DNA of 64,000 nt from Shewanella sp. CG12_big_fil_rev_8_21_14_0_65_47_15. GTDB lineage: Bacteria; Pseudomonadota; Gammaproteobacteria; Enterobacterales; Shewanellaceae. Under the pieces are notes generated by a model, which ran no database searches, was not told the DNA's origin, and saw nothing but the letters and a program-made list of their open reading frames with translations. The translations under genes were made by a program, and so were the position numbers. Of the stretch, positions 10,138 to 18,186 are shown piece by piece; positions within the stretch are counted from its first letter, which is position 1; the number at the start of each line of letters is the position of its first letter. The stretch covers positions 1 through 64,000 of the forward strand of contig NZ_PFGL01000014.1 of NCBI RefSeq assembly GCF_002783505.1. Reading direction: 5' to 3'.

Positions 10138-10170
10138 GTGTGTTGGTATCACGAAACAATATCAACACAC
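10138..10170. repeat. Inverted repeat between convergent genes
   Basis: GTGTGTTG (10138-10145) pairs with CAACACAC (10163-10170), extended inward by a GTAT/ATAT match with one bulge. There is no T-run. Possible mRNA 3' hairpin for the DUF2797 gene. Confidence 0.4.
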
Positions 10171-10223
10171 TCATAGTGAAATATGGTTATCGCCTCCCCC
10201 AATGTAACTTGGATGGGTTAGCA

Positions 10224-10619
10224 CTAACCTTGTGCTGGCATGTAGACAAGTTCCCAGATATGCCCATCGGGATCTTCAAAGGCATGGCCGTACATAAATC
10301 CTTGATCCTTGGCTTCACGGTAGGCTTTACCGCCATGTTGCTCTGCGAGCTTAACCAGTTGGTCGACACGTTGCCGACTTTCGCAGTCAAGGCAGTTGAG
10401 CACCTCGGTAGTCGAATGGGCATCGGCAATTGCCTTATCCGTAAAACCTGAGAAGAACGGCTTAGCCAGCAGCATCACAAAAATATTGTCCGCAATGACG
10501 ACGCAGGCAGCCTGCTCATTGCTGTATTGCTCATTGATACCAAATCCTAGGCCGGAGTAAAAAGCCCGTGATTTTTGAACACTTTCAACCGCTAAATTAA
10601 CAAAGATACTTTGCGTCAT
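10224..10619 (-). CDS. VOC (glyoxalase/bleomycin-resistance) family protein
   Basis: 131-aa cytoplasmic protein with the paired beta-alpha-beta-beta-beta modules of the vicinal oxygen chelate fold: opening IFVNLAVESVQKSRAFYSGL and closing HAFEDPDGHIWEL, where His and Glu are the usual metal ligands. Members range from lyases to antibiotic-binding proteins; this one resembles the YaeR/PhnB-like uncharacterised lactoylglutathione-lyase group. The ATG is preceded by GGGAG at 6 nt. Substrate unknown. Confidence 0.85.
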   Translation of the reverse strand: MTQSIFVNLAVESVQKSRAFYSGLGFGINEQYSNEQAACVVIADNIFVMLLAKPFFSGFTDKAIADAHSTTEVLNCLDCESRQRVDQLVKLAEQHGGKAYREAKDQGFMYGHAFEDPDGHIWELVYMPAQG

Positions 10620-10753
10620 AATAATCTCCCTTTATAAATCCTCAGCGGACGTAACATCCCAGTCCTGTAAAATGCCTGTAATCTGTAGATAGTTCAGTGA
10701 ACACTCTAGTCAATCATTACGGTATCCTAAACTCGTGTTCCCGCAAGATCATA

Positions 10754-10774
10754 AGGCGAGTATCTTACTCGCCT
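10754..10774 (-). other. Stem-loop downstream of the DUF4136 lipoprotein gene
   Basis: Perfect 9-bp stem AGGCGAGTA / TACTCGCCT with a TCT loop, 58 bp past the lipoprotein gene stop. There is no T-run on either strand, so it may be a 3' stabilising hairpin. Confidence 0.45.
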
Positions 10775-10831
10775 CACGACTGTCGCCTTCTTACTAACTG
10801 CCACTCTATAAACAGTGCCGAGATAACAGTG

Positions 10832-11437
10832 CTATTGCACCGCTTGGGTCGCAGGCAGGGTTAACAGCATTTCCTCTACTAATCCATCAAACCTCTCCTT
10901 CAGCTCATCCATCTGCTTAATGTTGGCAAAACCTTGGGCTAATACCCGCCACACCATTTCATAGGGTTGCCCGGCAACGCCTATAGGTCTAAAGAAACTG
11001 ATCAGAATCGAACCCTTATCATATTTTTTTGTATTTACGCCTTCGGTCGATAGGCCTGCGACAAGCCCCGCGGCGGCTAAAATTTGCTCATCGGTCATTT
11101 CGGTTCCCATGGCGACACCGAATCCCACCTGAAAATCCGCCAACTGCGGATCTTCAACCCAGCGATAACCCTTACTCAGCAGTGATTTTTTTAGGGTATC
11201 TTGCATATGCTTCAATACGTCTTGTTGGTTCAATCGATCATCAACAAAGATTTTTTGCAACTGTGGATGCCAACTGTAGGTCATGGCAGATGGCGGTAGC
11301 TGACTAAGATCGCCCGACATGACTATGGTGGTCCTGAGCGGTTGTACATTGTCATCCATACTCACACAGGCCGTCAGACTCAGTAGGCCACACACGAGTA
11401 ATGCGAATTGGCGGCAAACTTGCGGTAGTACACTCAT
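10832..11437 (-). CDS. DUF4136-type lipoprotein
   Basis: 201-aa protein with a lipoprotein signal (lipobox LTAC, Cys near residue 24) followed by a compact alpha/beta domain resembling DUF4136 (TYSWHP near 55, ADFQVGFGVA near 105). It is probably anchored in the outer membrane facing the periplasm; function unknown. GGGAG precedes the ATG at 7 nt. No operon partner. Confidence 0.75.
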   Translation of the reverse strand: MSVLPQVCRQFALLVCGLLSLTACVSMDDNVQPLRTTIVMSGDLSQLPPSAMTYSWHPQLQKIFVDDRLNQQDVLKHMQDTLKKSLLSKGYRWVEDPQLADFQVGFGVAMGTEMTDEQILAAAGLVAGLSTEGVNTKKYDKGSILISFFRPIGVAGQPYEMVWRVLAQGFANIKQMDELKERFDGLVEEMLLTLPATQAVQ

Positions 11438-11760
11438 ACTCTTGCTCCCTTACCTCTATTATTTTTGAAAACTTAAGGATAGTTGTTATTTCCAAGACCG
11501 AAAGTCAATATGCATCATAGTGTTAAATCCGTTTATCCCGATATGCCATCGATAAGACTCACCGCTAAACATATTTTGTTATTATTTTTACTTTATAAAC
11601 TCGCCATGCCGTATAGGCGCGGTACTCTTTACCCGCTAGAATGCCTCGCCTGCAATATTATCTAATCCGATCAGGATAGGCGGATGGCTAAATTGCAGAC
11701 AGCTAAATTCCCTTAAATCACAATGTCATAAAATCAAAATGAAAGGTGTGAGATCTATCT
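11438..11760. other. Intergenic stretch with promoters only
   Basis: About 320 bp between divergent genes. I see no credible gene; a 60-codon frame starting with TTG at 11483 has no good RBS and unconvincing composition. It presumably holds the promoters of the lipoprotein and LysE genes. Confidence 0.5.
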
Positions 11761-12354
11761 ATGGAGTTAATATTCGCCATCGCGCTGTTTGCCTTTTCTT
11801 CGGGGATCACTCCTGGACCAAACAATATAATGTTAATGACATCAGGCGTTAATTTTGGCGTGAAACGCAGTATTCCGCACTTGATGGGCATCAGCCTTGG
11901 CTTTCCGACCATGATCCTCGCCATTGGCTTAGGGCTAAGCGCACTGTTCCAAGCCTATCCTATCATTCACCAAATCATTAAAGTCGTTGGTATAGGTTAC
12001 CTTTTGTATCTCTCTTGGCTAATTGCCAACAGCAGTAGCAAGATGGAAGGTAAAACCGTCGCTAAACCCTTTAGTTTTATGCAAGCGGCAGCCTTTCAAT
12101 GGGTGAATCCTAAGGGTTGGATCATGGCCGTGGGCGCGATTGCCACTTTTACCTCGGTGCAGCAAGATTTAACTCCACAGATCATCACTATCGCTATGGT
12201 GTTTTTATGTGTCGCCTTCCCCTGCGCCGTGGTTTGGCTGGGTTTTGGTGTGGCCCTTAAACGAATTTTAAAAAATGAGCGCCAACAGAAGATCTTTAAT
12301 ATCACCATGGCAGTCTTGCTTGTGGCGTCTATCATCCCTATGATCGCCCCTTAA
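11761..12354 (+). CDS. LysE/RhtB-family exporter
   Basis: 197-aa inner-membrane protein with about six hydrophobic helices and the family signature SGITPGPNNIMLMTSG near residue 15. These proteins export amino acids or related compounds (lysine, homoserine, threonine, cysteine metabolites); the substrate here is not predictable. GGTGTGAG lies upstream of the ATG. The DUF1415 gene follows after 26 bp on the same strand, so they are probably cotranscribed. Confidence 0.88.
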   Translation: MELIFAIALFAFSSGITPGPNNIMLMTSGVNFGVKRSIPHLMGISLGFPTMILAIGLGLSALFQAYPIIHQIIKVVGIGYLLYLSWLIANSSSKMEGKTVAKPFSFMQAAAFQWVNPKGWIMAVGAIATFTSVQQDLTPQIITIAMVFLCVAFPCAVVWLGFGVALKRILKNERQQKIFNITMAVLLVASIIPMIAP

Positions 12355-12380
12355 TTTTTAAGCACGAGCAAACGACCACC

Positions 12381-12929
12381 ATGCACGAAATCGACATGAT
12401 CACCCAACAAACCGATAACTGGGTCAAAAAAGTGATCATGAAATACAATATTTGCCCCTTCGCCAGACGCGAAGTCGAACGTGGCAGTATTCGCTATCTC
12501 GTAGTGGAACAAACCAAAGTTAAACAAGTGCTTAAGGTATTGATTGAAGAATGCCAATACCTCGATGCGCACCCCGAAGCCGAAACTACGCTGTTTATTC
12601 TGCCCCGAGGTTTTGAGGGCTTTTATGCCTTCCTCGACCTTGTCGATCTGGCCAATGACGAGTTAATCGAAAACGAGTATGAAGGGGTTTATCAACTCGC
12701 CACTTTCCATCCAGATTACTGTTTCGATGGCGAACCACAGGATGCCCCGGCCAATTTTACCAACCGCGCGCCCTACCCGACCCTGCATATTATCCGCGAA
12801 GCAAGCATGGAATTGGCCTTAGCCAGCTATACCGATCCCGAATCTATCCCAGAGCGCAACATCGCCTTTTGCCAGCGCAAAGGCAGCGACTTTTTCGTCA
12901 AGCTGTTAGCCGAATGCATGGGGAAATAG
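12381..12929 (+). CDS. DUF1415 family protein
   Basis: 182-aa cytoplasmic protein. Conserved-looking blocks are KYNICPFARREV near residue 24, HPDYCFDGEPQDAPANFTNR near 112 and PYPTLHIIRE near 132, which match the DUF1415 family of proteobacteria (function unknown). The invariant-looking Cys, His and Asp could form a metal or catalytic site, but that is speculation. Start is either this ATG or the one four codons on; both have weak ribosome sites. Likely cotranscribed with the LysE gene. Confidence 0.78.
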   Translation: MHEIDMITQQTDNWVKKVIMKYNICPFARREVERGSIRYLVVEQTKVKQVLKVLIEECQYLDAHPEAETTLFILPRGFEGFYAFLDLVDLANDELIENEYEGVYQLATFHPDYCFDGEPQDAPANFTNRAPYPTLHIIREASMELALASYTDPESIPERNIAFCQRKGSDFFVKLLAECMGK

Positions 12930-13392
12930 CTTTCACCTTGCATTTTGGCGATGAAAATATAATCGCAGGATAGACAAAATTTGATGGGTAGTTCACTCAA
13001 CTACTGTTGAAATGAAACACTATTATTCCTGTGACGCACAGTAAGCCCCCCATGCCAATGCTTAATTCAATTCACTTTTGTGTAGCCCTGCTAGCCCGCC
13101 AAACCCCAGCATCACCCCAATAGCTAATGCATTAAAAATGCTTTTTGTCAGATACTTACTGCAATATGCTGCAACAGAACCCTCTAGTTCATCCCCATAA
13201 AATCTGTCACTATTTTTTTACATTCTTATGTTATTACATTTTGGTACATCTGTTATTTATTTGTTAAAACCATTTTCATATGTTAGGTTGCAATTTCCTA
13301 AGTACCTAGACTTTAGTCGCAGCATAGGGATGCAGTTAGATATTCCATGCAACTTAGGACTTATAACTTTGATAACAAATGGAGCAAGAACA
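12930..13392. other. Intergenic region before the subtilase gene
   Basis: About 460 bp, AT-rich toward the protease gene, presumably carrying its promoter. On the minus strand, 13062-13217 is an open frame of 51 codons without an ATG at its 5' end; it reads like a small membrane-protein tail with a glycine-rich hydrophobic stretch near its end. It could be a decayed gene remnant, but support is weak. Nothing else recognised. Confidence 0.3.
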
Positions 13393-14958
13393 ATGAGATT
13401 AACCAAAATTGCCAGTGCCATCATCGCCTTATCTGTTGGCGTTATCGCCCAAGCACAAGCGGATGACCATCGTTATATCATTCAGGTTGAAGCAGGACAC
13501 CAGGGCGTCGTTAAGGCACTCGCTAAAAAATTAGGCGGCGAAATTAAACTCGAAGGAGATGAGTTTATTGCGGCGACTTTTACAGGGAAAGACCTAGCGC
13601 AAGTTAAAGGACTACTCAATAACCCACACATTACCCTGATTGAAGAAGACGTACGCCGTACGCCAATGGCGCTATATAACGACGATGCTGGCAATCCAAT
13701 GCTGCAGCAAGTCACGCCCTATGCCGTATATCAATCCCATGCAAATCAAGTGACTTTTAATCCAAATGCGGGTATCAAGGTCTGTATTATTGACTCAGGT
13801 TTAGACAACTCAAACCCAGATTTCAACTGGAACAACATCACAGGTGATAACGATTCCGGCACGGGCAACTGGTTCCAAAACGGCGGCCCACATGGCACTC
13901 ACGTTGCAGGCACCATTGGCGCGGCGGATAACAATATCGGTGTTGTCGGTATGGCACCCGGCGTGCCTATGCACATAGTGAAAGTGTTTAATGAATCTGG
14001 TTGGGGTTATTCATCTGACTTAGCCTATGCGGCTAACAAATGTAGCAATGCTGGCGCGAACATTATTAGCATGAGCTTAGGTGGCGGCGCAGCTAACAAT
14101 ACCGAAAAGAATGCCTTTGATGCCTTTACCGCTGCGGGTGGTTTAGTGGTGGCAGCTGCCGGTAACGATGGCAACTCTGTTCGCTCATATCCCGCGGGTT
14201 ACCCATCGGTCATGATGATTGGCGCCAACGATGCTAATAACAATATTGCCGATTTCTCACAGTTTCCAAGTTGCCTGAGCGGCCGTGGTAAAAAGGCCGT
14301 CAATGACGATGGTATCTGTGTTGAAGTTACCGCCGGTGGTGTTGATATCCTTTCAACCTACCCAGCAGGTATGGCAACAGCATCCACAGTGAGCATCGAT
14401 GGTGCAACAGTCGCCTCATCAGCAATGGAAAATGCAGGTTCGGCATCGGGCAACACTTATTTTATGGGTACAGCACAAGCCGTTGACTCTGGTGCAAACG
14501 GTAAAGTCTGTGTGATCGACCGCGGGGTGATCTCATTCCACGATAAAGTGCTGAACTGCGAAAACTCAGGTGGCGTTGGTGCTATCCTGATCAACAACGA
14601 AGCGGGCATGTTATATGGCACTCTGGGTGATACTAATGTGACCTCTATTCCTGCAGTCGGTGCAGCATTAGAAGACAGAGCAAGCCTGCTTGCAGCGCAG
14701 AATGCCACTGTCTCTATCGATTCAGTTGATTATGGCTTTATGAGTGGAACCTCAATGGCTACACCAGCGGTATCAGGTATGGCAGCACTGGTATGGTCTA
14801 ACCATTCACAATGTACAGGTACCCAAATTCGTAAGGCGTTAAAAGCCACCGCAATGGATTCAGGTACAGCTGGCAAAGATAACTACTTTGGTTATGGTAT
14901 TGTCAACGCACAGGCAGCTAATGCCTACCTCACCACCTATGGCTGTTCAGGTAACTAA
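13393..14958 (+). CDS. Secreted S8 (subtilisin-type) serine protease with PA insert
   Basis: 521-aa extracellular protease. Signal peptide 1-23 (cleaved near AQA-DD), inhibitor-I9-like propeptide about 26-90, peptidase S8 core from about 112. Catalytic residues are visible: Asp134 (CIIDSGLD), His167 (PHGTHVAGT), oxyanion Asn258 (AAAGNDG), Ser454 (SGTSMATP). A PA domain of about 110 residues (about 335-445) is inserted before the Ser block, as in large secreted subtilases. The open frame continues 55 codons upstream, but the start here has GGAG and opens a clear signal peptide. It probably degrades extracellular protein for nutrition. Strong terminator follows. Confidence 0.95.
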   Translation: MRLTKIASAIIALSVGVIAQAQADDHRYIIQVEAGHQGVVKALAKKLGGEIKLEGDEFIAATFTGKDLAQVKGLLNNPHITLIEEDVRRTPMALYNDDAGNPMLQQVTPYAVYQSHANQVTFNPNAGIKVCIIDSGLDNSNPDFNWNNITGDNDSGTGNWFQNGGPHGTHVAGTIGAADNNIGVVGMAPGVPMHIVKVFNESGWGYSSDLAYAANKCSNAGANIISMSLGGGAANNTEKNAFDAFTAAGGLVVAAAGNDGNSVRSYPAGYPSVMMIGANDANNNIADFSQFPSCLSGRGKKAVNDDGICVEVTAGGVDILSTYPAGMATASTVSIDGATVASSAMENAGSASGNTYFMGTAQAVDSGANGKVCVIDRGVISFHDKVLNCENSGGVGAILINNEAGMLYGTLGDTNVTSIPAVGAALEDRASLLAAQNATVSIDSVDYGFMSGTSMATPAVSGMAALVWSNHSQCTGTQIRKALKATAMDSGTAGKDNYFGYGIVNAQAANAYLTTYGCSGN

Positions 14959-14992
14959 TCACCTGAAGACATAACGACAATGTTCTAACAGC

Positions 14993-15021
14993 AAAAAACC
15001 AGCACTTGTGCTGGTTTTTTT
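14993..15021 (+). terminator. Rho-independent terminator after the subtilase gene
   Basis: Near-perfect 13-bp stem AAAAAACCAGCAC / GTGCTGGTTTTTT with a tiny loop and a T-run. A second imperfect hairpin (15058-15087, TTAAGCAC...) lies just beyond in the otherwise empty gap to 15297. Confidence 0.9.
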
Positions 15022-15297
15022 ATACTGGAAATAAACAGTTAACTTGATATTCATTAATTAAGCACACTCATTCCAGTGAGTGCTTAAGCCAAACTTCAGA
15101 GACCCAAAAGTAGGATTCCCACTCAAAATCATTGCAGGAATGATTGCTAAAAATATTCGACAATTTAGCTAACTGTAAGGTACACCAATGACTTAACTGG
15201 GTTAAGTTCTATCATAAAAAATGTCGAAAAAGTGAGCTTCCAAAGTTCTCATTTTTCGTGCCGAACTAGCCTATTACGATTGCTATATGGTGTTTAT

Positions 15298-15564
15298 TTA
15301 TTCATCTTCCCAAGGCAATTCGGGTAATTTATCCAAGTTTTCATTGTAACGTTGAGGGTTAAATTCCTCTTCGTTTTTAAGTACCCCAAATATTTCAATA
15401 GATAAGGCACAGGCGATAAATTTGATTGATTCCTTTCGACTTATGCCCAGAGATTTTAGTCGTTTTAACGTTTGTTTTACCTTAGGTGGATCATTGTTTT
15501 TTATTTGCTGTTCTACTGCATCTAAGATGGCTTTTCCTGCTACTGAAGGTTCTTCTTGATTCAT
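15298..15564 (-). CDS. Small conserved-looking hypothetical protein
   Basis: 88-aa soluble protein, predicted mostly helical: an N-terminal helix (AGKAILDAVEQQIKNN), a basic helix (VKQTLKRLKSLGISRKES), a hydrophobic helix (IKFIACALSIEIFGVL) and an acidic tail. I do not recognise the family. Upstream GGAG is about 10 nt from the ATG, and the codon use looks genuine. It is 47 bp downstream of no same-strand partner it clearly belongs with; the CoA-transferase gene ends 48 bp past its 5' side. Confidence 0.6.
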   Translation of the reverse strand: MNQEEPSVAGKAILDAVEQQIKNNDPPKVKQTLKRLKSLGISRKESIKFIACALSIEIFGVLKNEEEFNPQRYNENLDKLPELPWEDE

Positions 15565-15611
15565 AGAATTGGCTTCTCCAAGGCTTTAAGAACGACTTAA
15601 TAGCGCTAAAG

Positions 15612-16898
15612 CTACACCCTTAATCCCCATACTTCAAACGCATCGCGACTCAGTTGCTCCCTAAAATCGGGGTGGGCGATGGCGATCAGCGCTTGTGCCC
15701 GTTCGCGCAGGCTGCGGCCGCGTAGATTGGCGGCGCCGTATTCGGTCACTATGTAATGCACATGGGCCCGAGTGGTGACCACACCGGCGCCGGGGGATAA
15801 CACAGTGGCGATACGGGAAATAGTGCCACCCGCGGCGGTGCTTGGCAGGGCAATCACTGAGCGGCCGCCCTCGGATAAACAAGCGCCGCGAATAAAATCC
15901 ATCTGACCACCGACACCGGAATAGATCTTCGTGCCGATGGAATCGGCGCACACTTGCCCAGAAAGGTCGACCTGTAACGCCGAGTTAATCGCCATCACAT
16001 TGGGATTTTTGCGAATAATGGATGTGTCATTCACCTGCTCAATGTCCATAAAAATCACCCCAGGATTATCATCAACATAGTCGTATAAGGTCTGACTGCC
16101 AAGGGCAAAACCTGTCACCAATTTGCCGGGATAAAAACGCTTCTTGCTGTTGTTAACGACACCCTTTTCAACCAGTTGCAGTACTCCATCGGAAAATAAC
16201 TCAGTATGAATCCCAAGATCCCTATGGGTGGTTAAACAGGACAACACCGCATCGGGAATCGCACCTATGCCCATTTGCAGGCAATCGCCATCGCATACCA
16301 ACTGGGCCACATTTTTGCCAATTGCCAGACTCACGGCATCGCCCGTGCCGAAGGAATGGATAGGTAAAGCGGCACTTTCTTCATATACGGCGGCAAAACG
16401 GTCGATATGGATAAAACCATCGCCGTGGGTGCGTGGCATTTGTGGATTGATATGAGCGATGATCTTGCCCGCCACTTGGCAGGCCGCAAGCGTGGCTTCG
16501 ACCGAAATCCCGAGGGAACACATACCGTGCTTATCCGGCGGCGACACTTGAATGATCGCAGTATCAATTTTTTGCTCGCCGCTGCGAAACAATTTAGGCA
16601 CTTCAGAGAGGAAAATCGGCACATAATCCGCATCGCCACTTTGCAATAAGCCCCGCGTCGGCACGCCACCAAAAAAGCAGCGATGGCGTAAATGCCCCTT
16701 TAAACTCGGGTGACTTAAGGATTCGGCGCCTTCGGTATGTAGCTGTAATAAAGTGAGATTTTCTTTGCTGAGTGCATGCTTGGCCAACGCATCGAGTAAA
16801 ATCCGCGGCGTTGCCCCCATGGAATGGGTCCACAGATTTTCACCACTTTGAATTAACGCGACCGCGTCGAGCGCACTGTTATATATGATTGGTGGCAT
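15612..16898 (-). CDS. Acetyl-CoA hydrolase/transferase family protein
   Basis: 428-aa cytoplasmic class I CoA-transferase-like enzyme. Both family halves are visible (N-terminal to about 190; C-terminal with GIHTELFSDGVLQLVEKG near 240 and GVGGQMDFIRGA near 335). These enzymes move CoA between acyl groups and acetate, succinate, 4-hydroxybutyrate or similar acids. The start at 16898 (AGGA 8 nt away) is preferred over an ATG 20 codons upstream that has no ribosome site. It lies behind the gcdH-E1-acyltransferase genes and could activate glutarate or release a CoA product, but a terminator-like hairpin separates them. Confidence 0.86.
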   Translation of the reverse strand: MPPIIYNSALDAVALIQSGENLWTHSMGATPRILLDALAKHALSKENLTLLQLHTEGAESLSHPSLKGHLRHRCFFGGVPTRGLLQSGDADYVPIFLSEVPKLFRSGEQKIDTAIIQVSPPDKHGMCSLGISVEATLAACQVAGKIIAHINPQMPRTHGDGFIHIDRFAAVYEESAALPIHSFGTGDAVSLAIGKNVAQLVCDGDCLQMGIGAIPDAVLSCLTTHRDLGIHTELFSDGVLQLVEKGVVNNSKKRFYPGKLVTGFALGSQTLYDYVDDNPGVIFMDIEQVNDTSIIRKNPNVMAINSALQVDLSGQVCADSIGTKIYSGVGGQMDFIRGACLSEGGRSVIALPSTAAGGTISRIATVLSPGAGVVTTRAHVHYIVTEYGAANLRGRSLRERAQALIAIAHPDFREQLSRDAFEVWGLRV

Positions 16899-17065
16899 AC
16901 TGAATGTCCTAGGATATTCGACCTTGGCAGCATAGGAAAAATGCTGATGAAGCATCATTTATTTCAACATCTTACCCAAACTATTTACCTTTAACTTTGC
17001 GTTACATCAAAGGGGGGCGGTGCAAACCATAGATAACATCATTTAAGTTAAACGGTTTAGGTAAA

Positions 17066-17089
17066 GATAGGGATAGATGTATCCCTATC
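17066..17089 (-). terminator. Terminator-like hairpin after the FabD-like gene
   Basis: Perfect 10-bp stem GATAGGGATA / TATCCCTATC with a 4-nt loop, followed on the minus strand by a short TTT. It lies 18 bp past the acyltransferase stop. The weak T-run suggests partial termination. Confidence 0.55.
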
Positions 17090-17106
17090 CCATTAACGCT
17101 TGCACT

Positions 17107-18186
17107 TTACTCTGTCAGTGCTAATGACCTTTGCTGCTCATTGCCCATGGCAATTAACCGAGGTTCACTGAGCTGAGCGGCACTAAAATCCGCCTTTGTC
17201 CGCCAGCCAAAGCCATTCATGGCGATCAGTGACTGGGCCACTGGGCCGCCTAAGGTATTTCCCGGCCCGAGCACAATCACTCTATCGGGGGCAAATTCTT
17301 TCATCACCACGGCAACGGCTTTAGAAAAATCATAGGGCTCAACCACTTGTTCACCTAAAGTGTACTCCCTCAGTTTGGCCGTATCTGTACTGTATTGAGT
17401 CCAGATCTGACCTCGGCCGTCCACCAGCGGGATCTTAGGTGTTTGAAACAGCTCCAAGGGCAACTGGGCCAAACCTTTTTCCGAGACGCCATTGAGCAAG
17501 GGCGAATGGAAGGCACCGTGATTATATAAGCGCATGGGATAACGATCATCGAGCTGGGGCAGTTGCTCCTCGGCGAGCTTAAGTCCAGCCTCATTACCCG
17601 CCAGCACACGATAACCGCCGAGGAAGATAGAAGTAAACAGCTCGCAGCCCTCATGGCGATTAACATCCGCAATCACCCTATCGAGCAGTGCGGTTTTAGT
17701 CGTATCGGGGCGCCACTGTTCATTCATTTCAGGGTAGATCAATTGGCCGCCAATCAAGCCCTCGGACATCATAGATCCCATAGTGTTGATCACCCCAATC
17801 GCGGCCTCGGGTGATAATGCCCCCGCTAATGCCAAGGCGATATACCACCCCATGGAATTTCCCGTCACTGCGACTATCTCAAACTGATCTGTGTCTATGT
17901 CCATAAAGTCCGCCATAGCACAGGCGTAGATCAGGGCCGAGGCATTTTCCCCCGGGGTATGCAGCTTAAATGAATACTTGGCTTCGGCATCTAAGGCGGC
18001 AATGCTCACTTGGCCCAGAGCTTTGCGATATGCATCAATATTGGCAATAAATTCTTTTTTATCAGGGTGAAAGCGAGCCAGATAACCGAGTTCTTCCTTG
18101 TTGTAACAGCCGCGACCCGGCGCAATCACCACCACACGTTGCTTAGGCTTAGCGCCGTTGTTACTGTCTATCGATGTGGCACTCAT
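17107..18186 (-). CDS. FabD-like acyltransferase (malonyltransferase fold)
   Basis: 359-aa cytoplasmic protein of the ACP S-acyltransferase fold. The nucleophile elbow is GNSMGW (Ser near residue 110) rather than the usual GHSxG, and a His in NHGAFHSPLL (about 233) matches the catalytic His block of FabD. Family members load malonyl or other acyl groups on acyl carrier proteins; the specificity here is unknown and no ACP gene is adjacent. Its ATG overlaps the stop of the fused E1 gene by 4 bp, so the two are translationally coupled and likely act together. Confidence 0.75.
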   Translation of the reverse strand: MSATSIDSNNGAKPKQRVVVIAPGRGCYNKEELGYLARFHPDKKEFIANIDAYRKALGQVSIAALDAEAKYSFKLHTPGENASALIYACAMADFMDIDTDQFEIVAVTGNSMGWYIALALAGALSPEAAIGVINTMGSMMSEGLIGGQLIYPEMNEQWRPDTTKTALLDRVIADVNRHEGCELFTSIFLGGYRVLAGNEAGLKLAEEQLPQLDDRYPMRLYNHGAFHSPLLNGVSEKGLAQLPLELFQTPKIPLVDGRGQIWTQYSTDTAKLREYTLGEQVVEPYDFSKAVAVVMKEFAPDRVIVLGPGNTLGGPVAQSLIAMNGFGWRTKADFSAAQLSEPRLIAMGNEQQRSLALTE

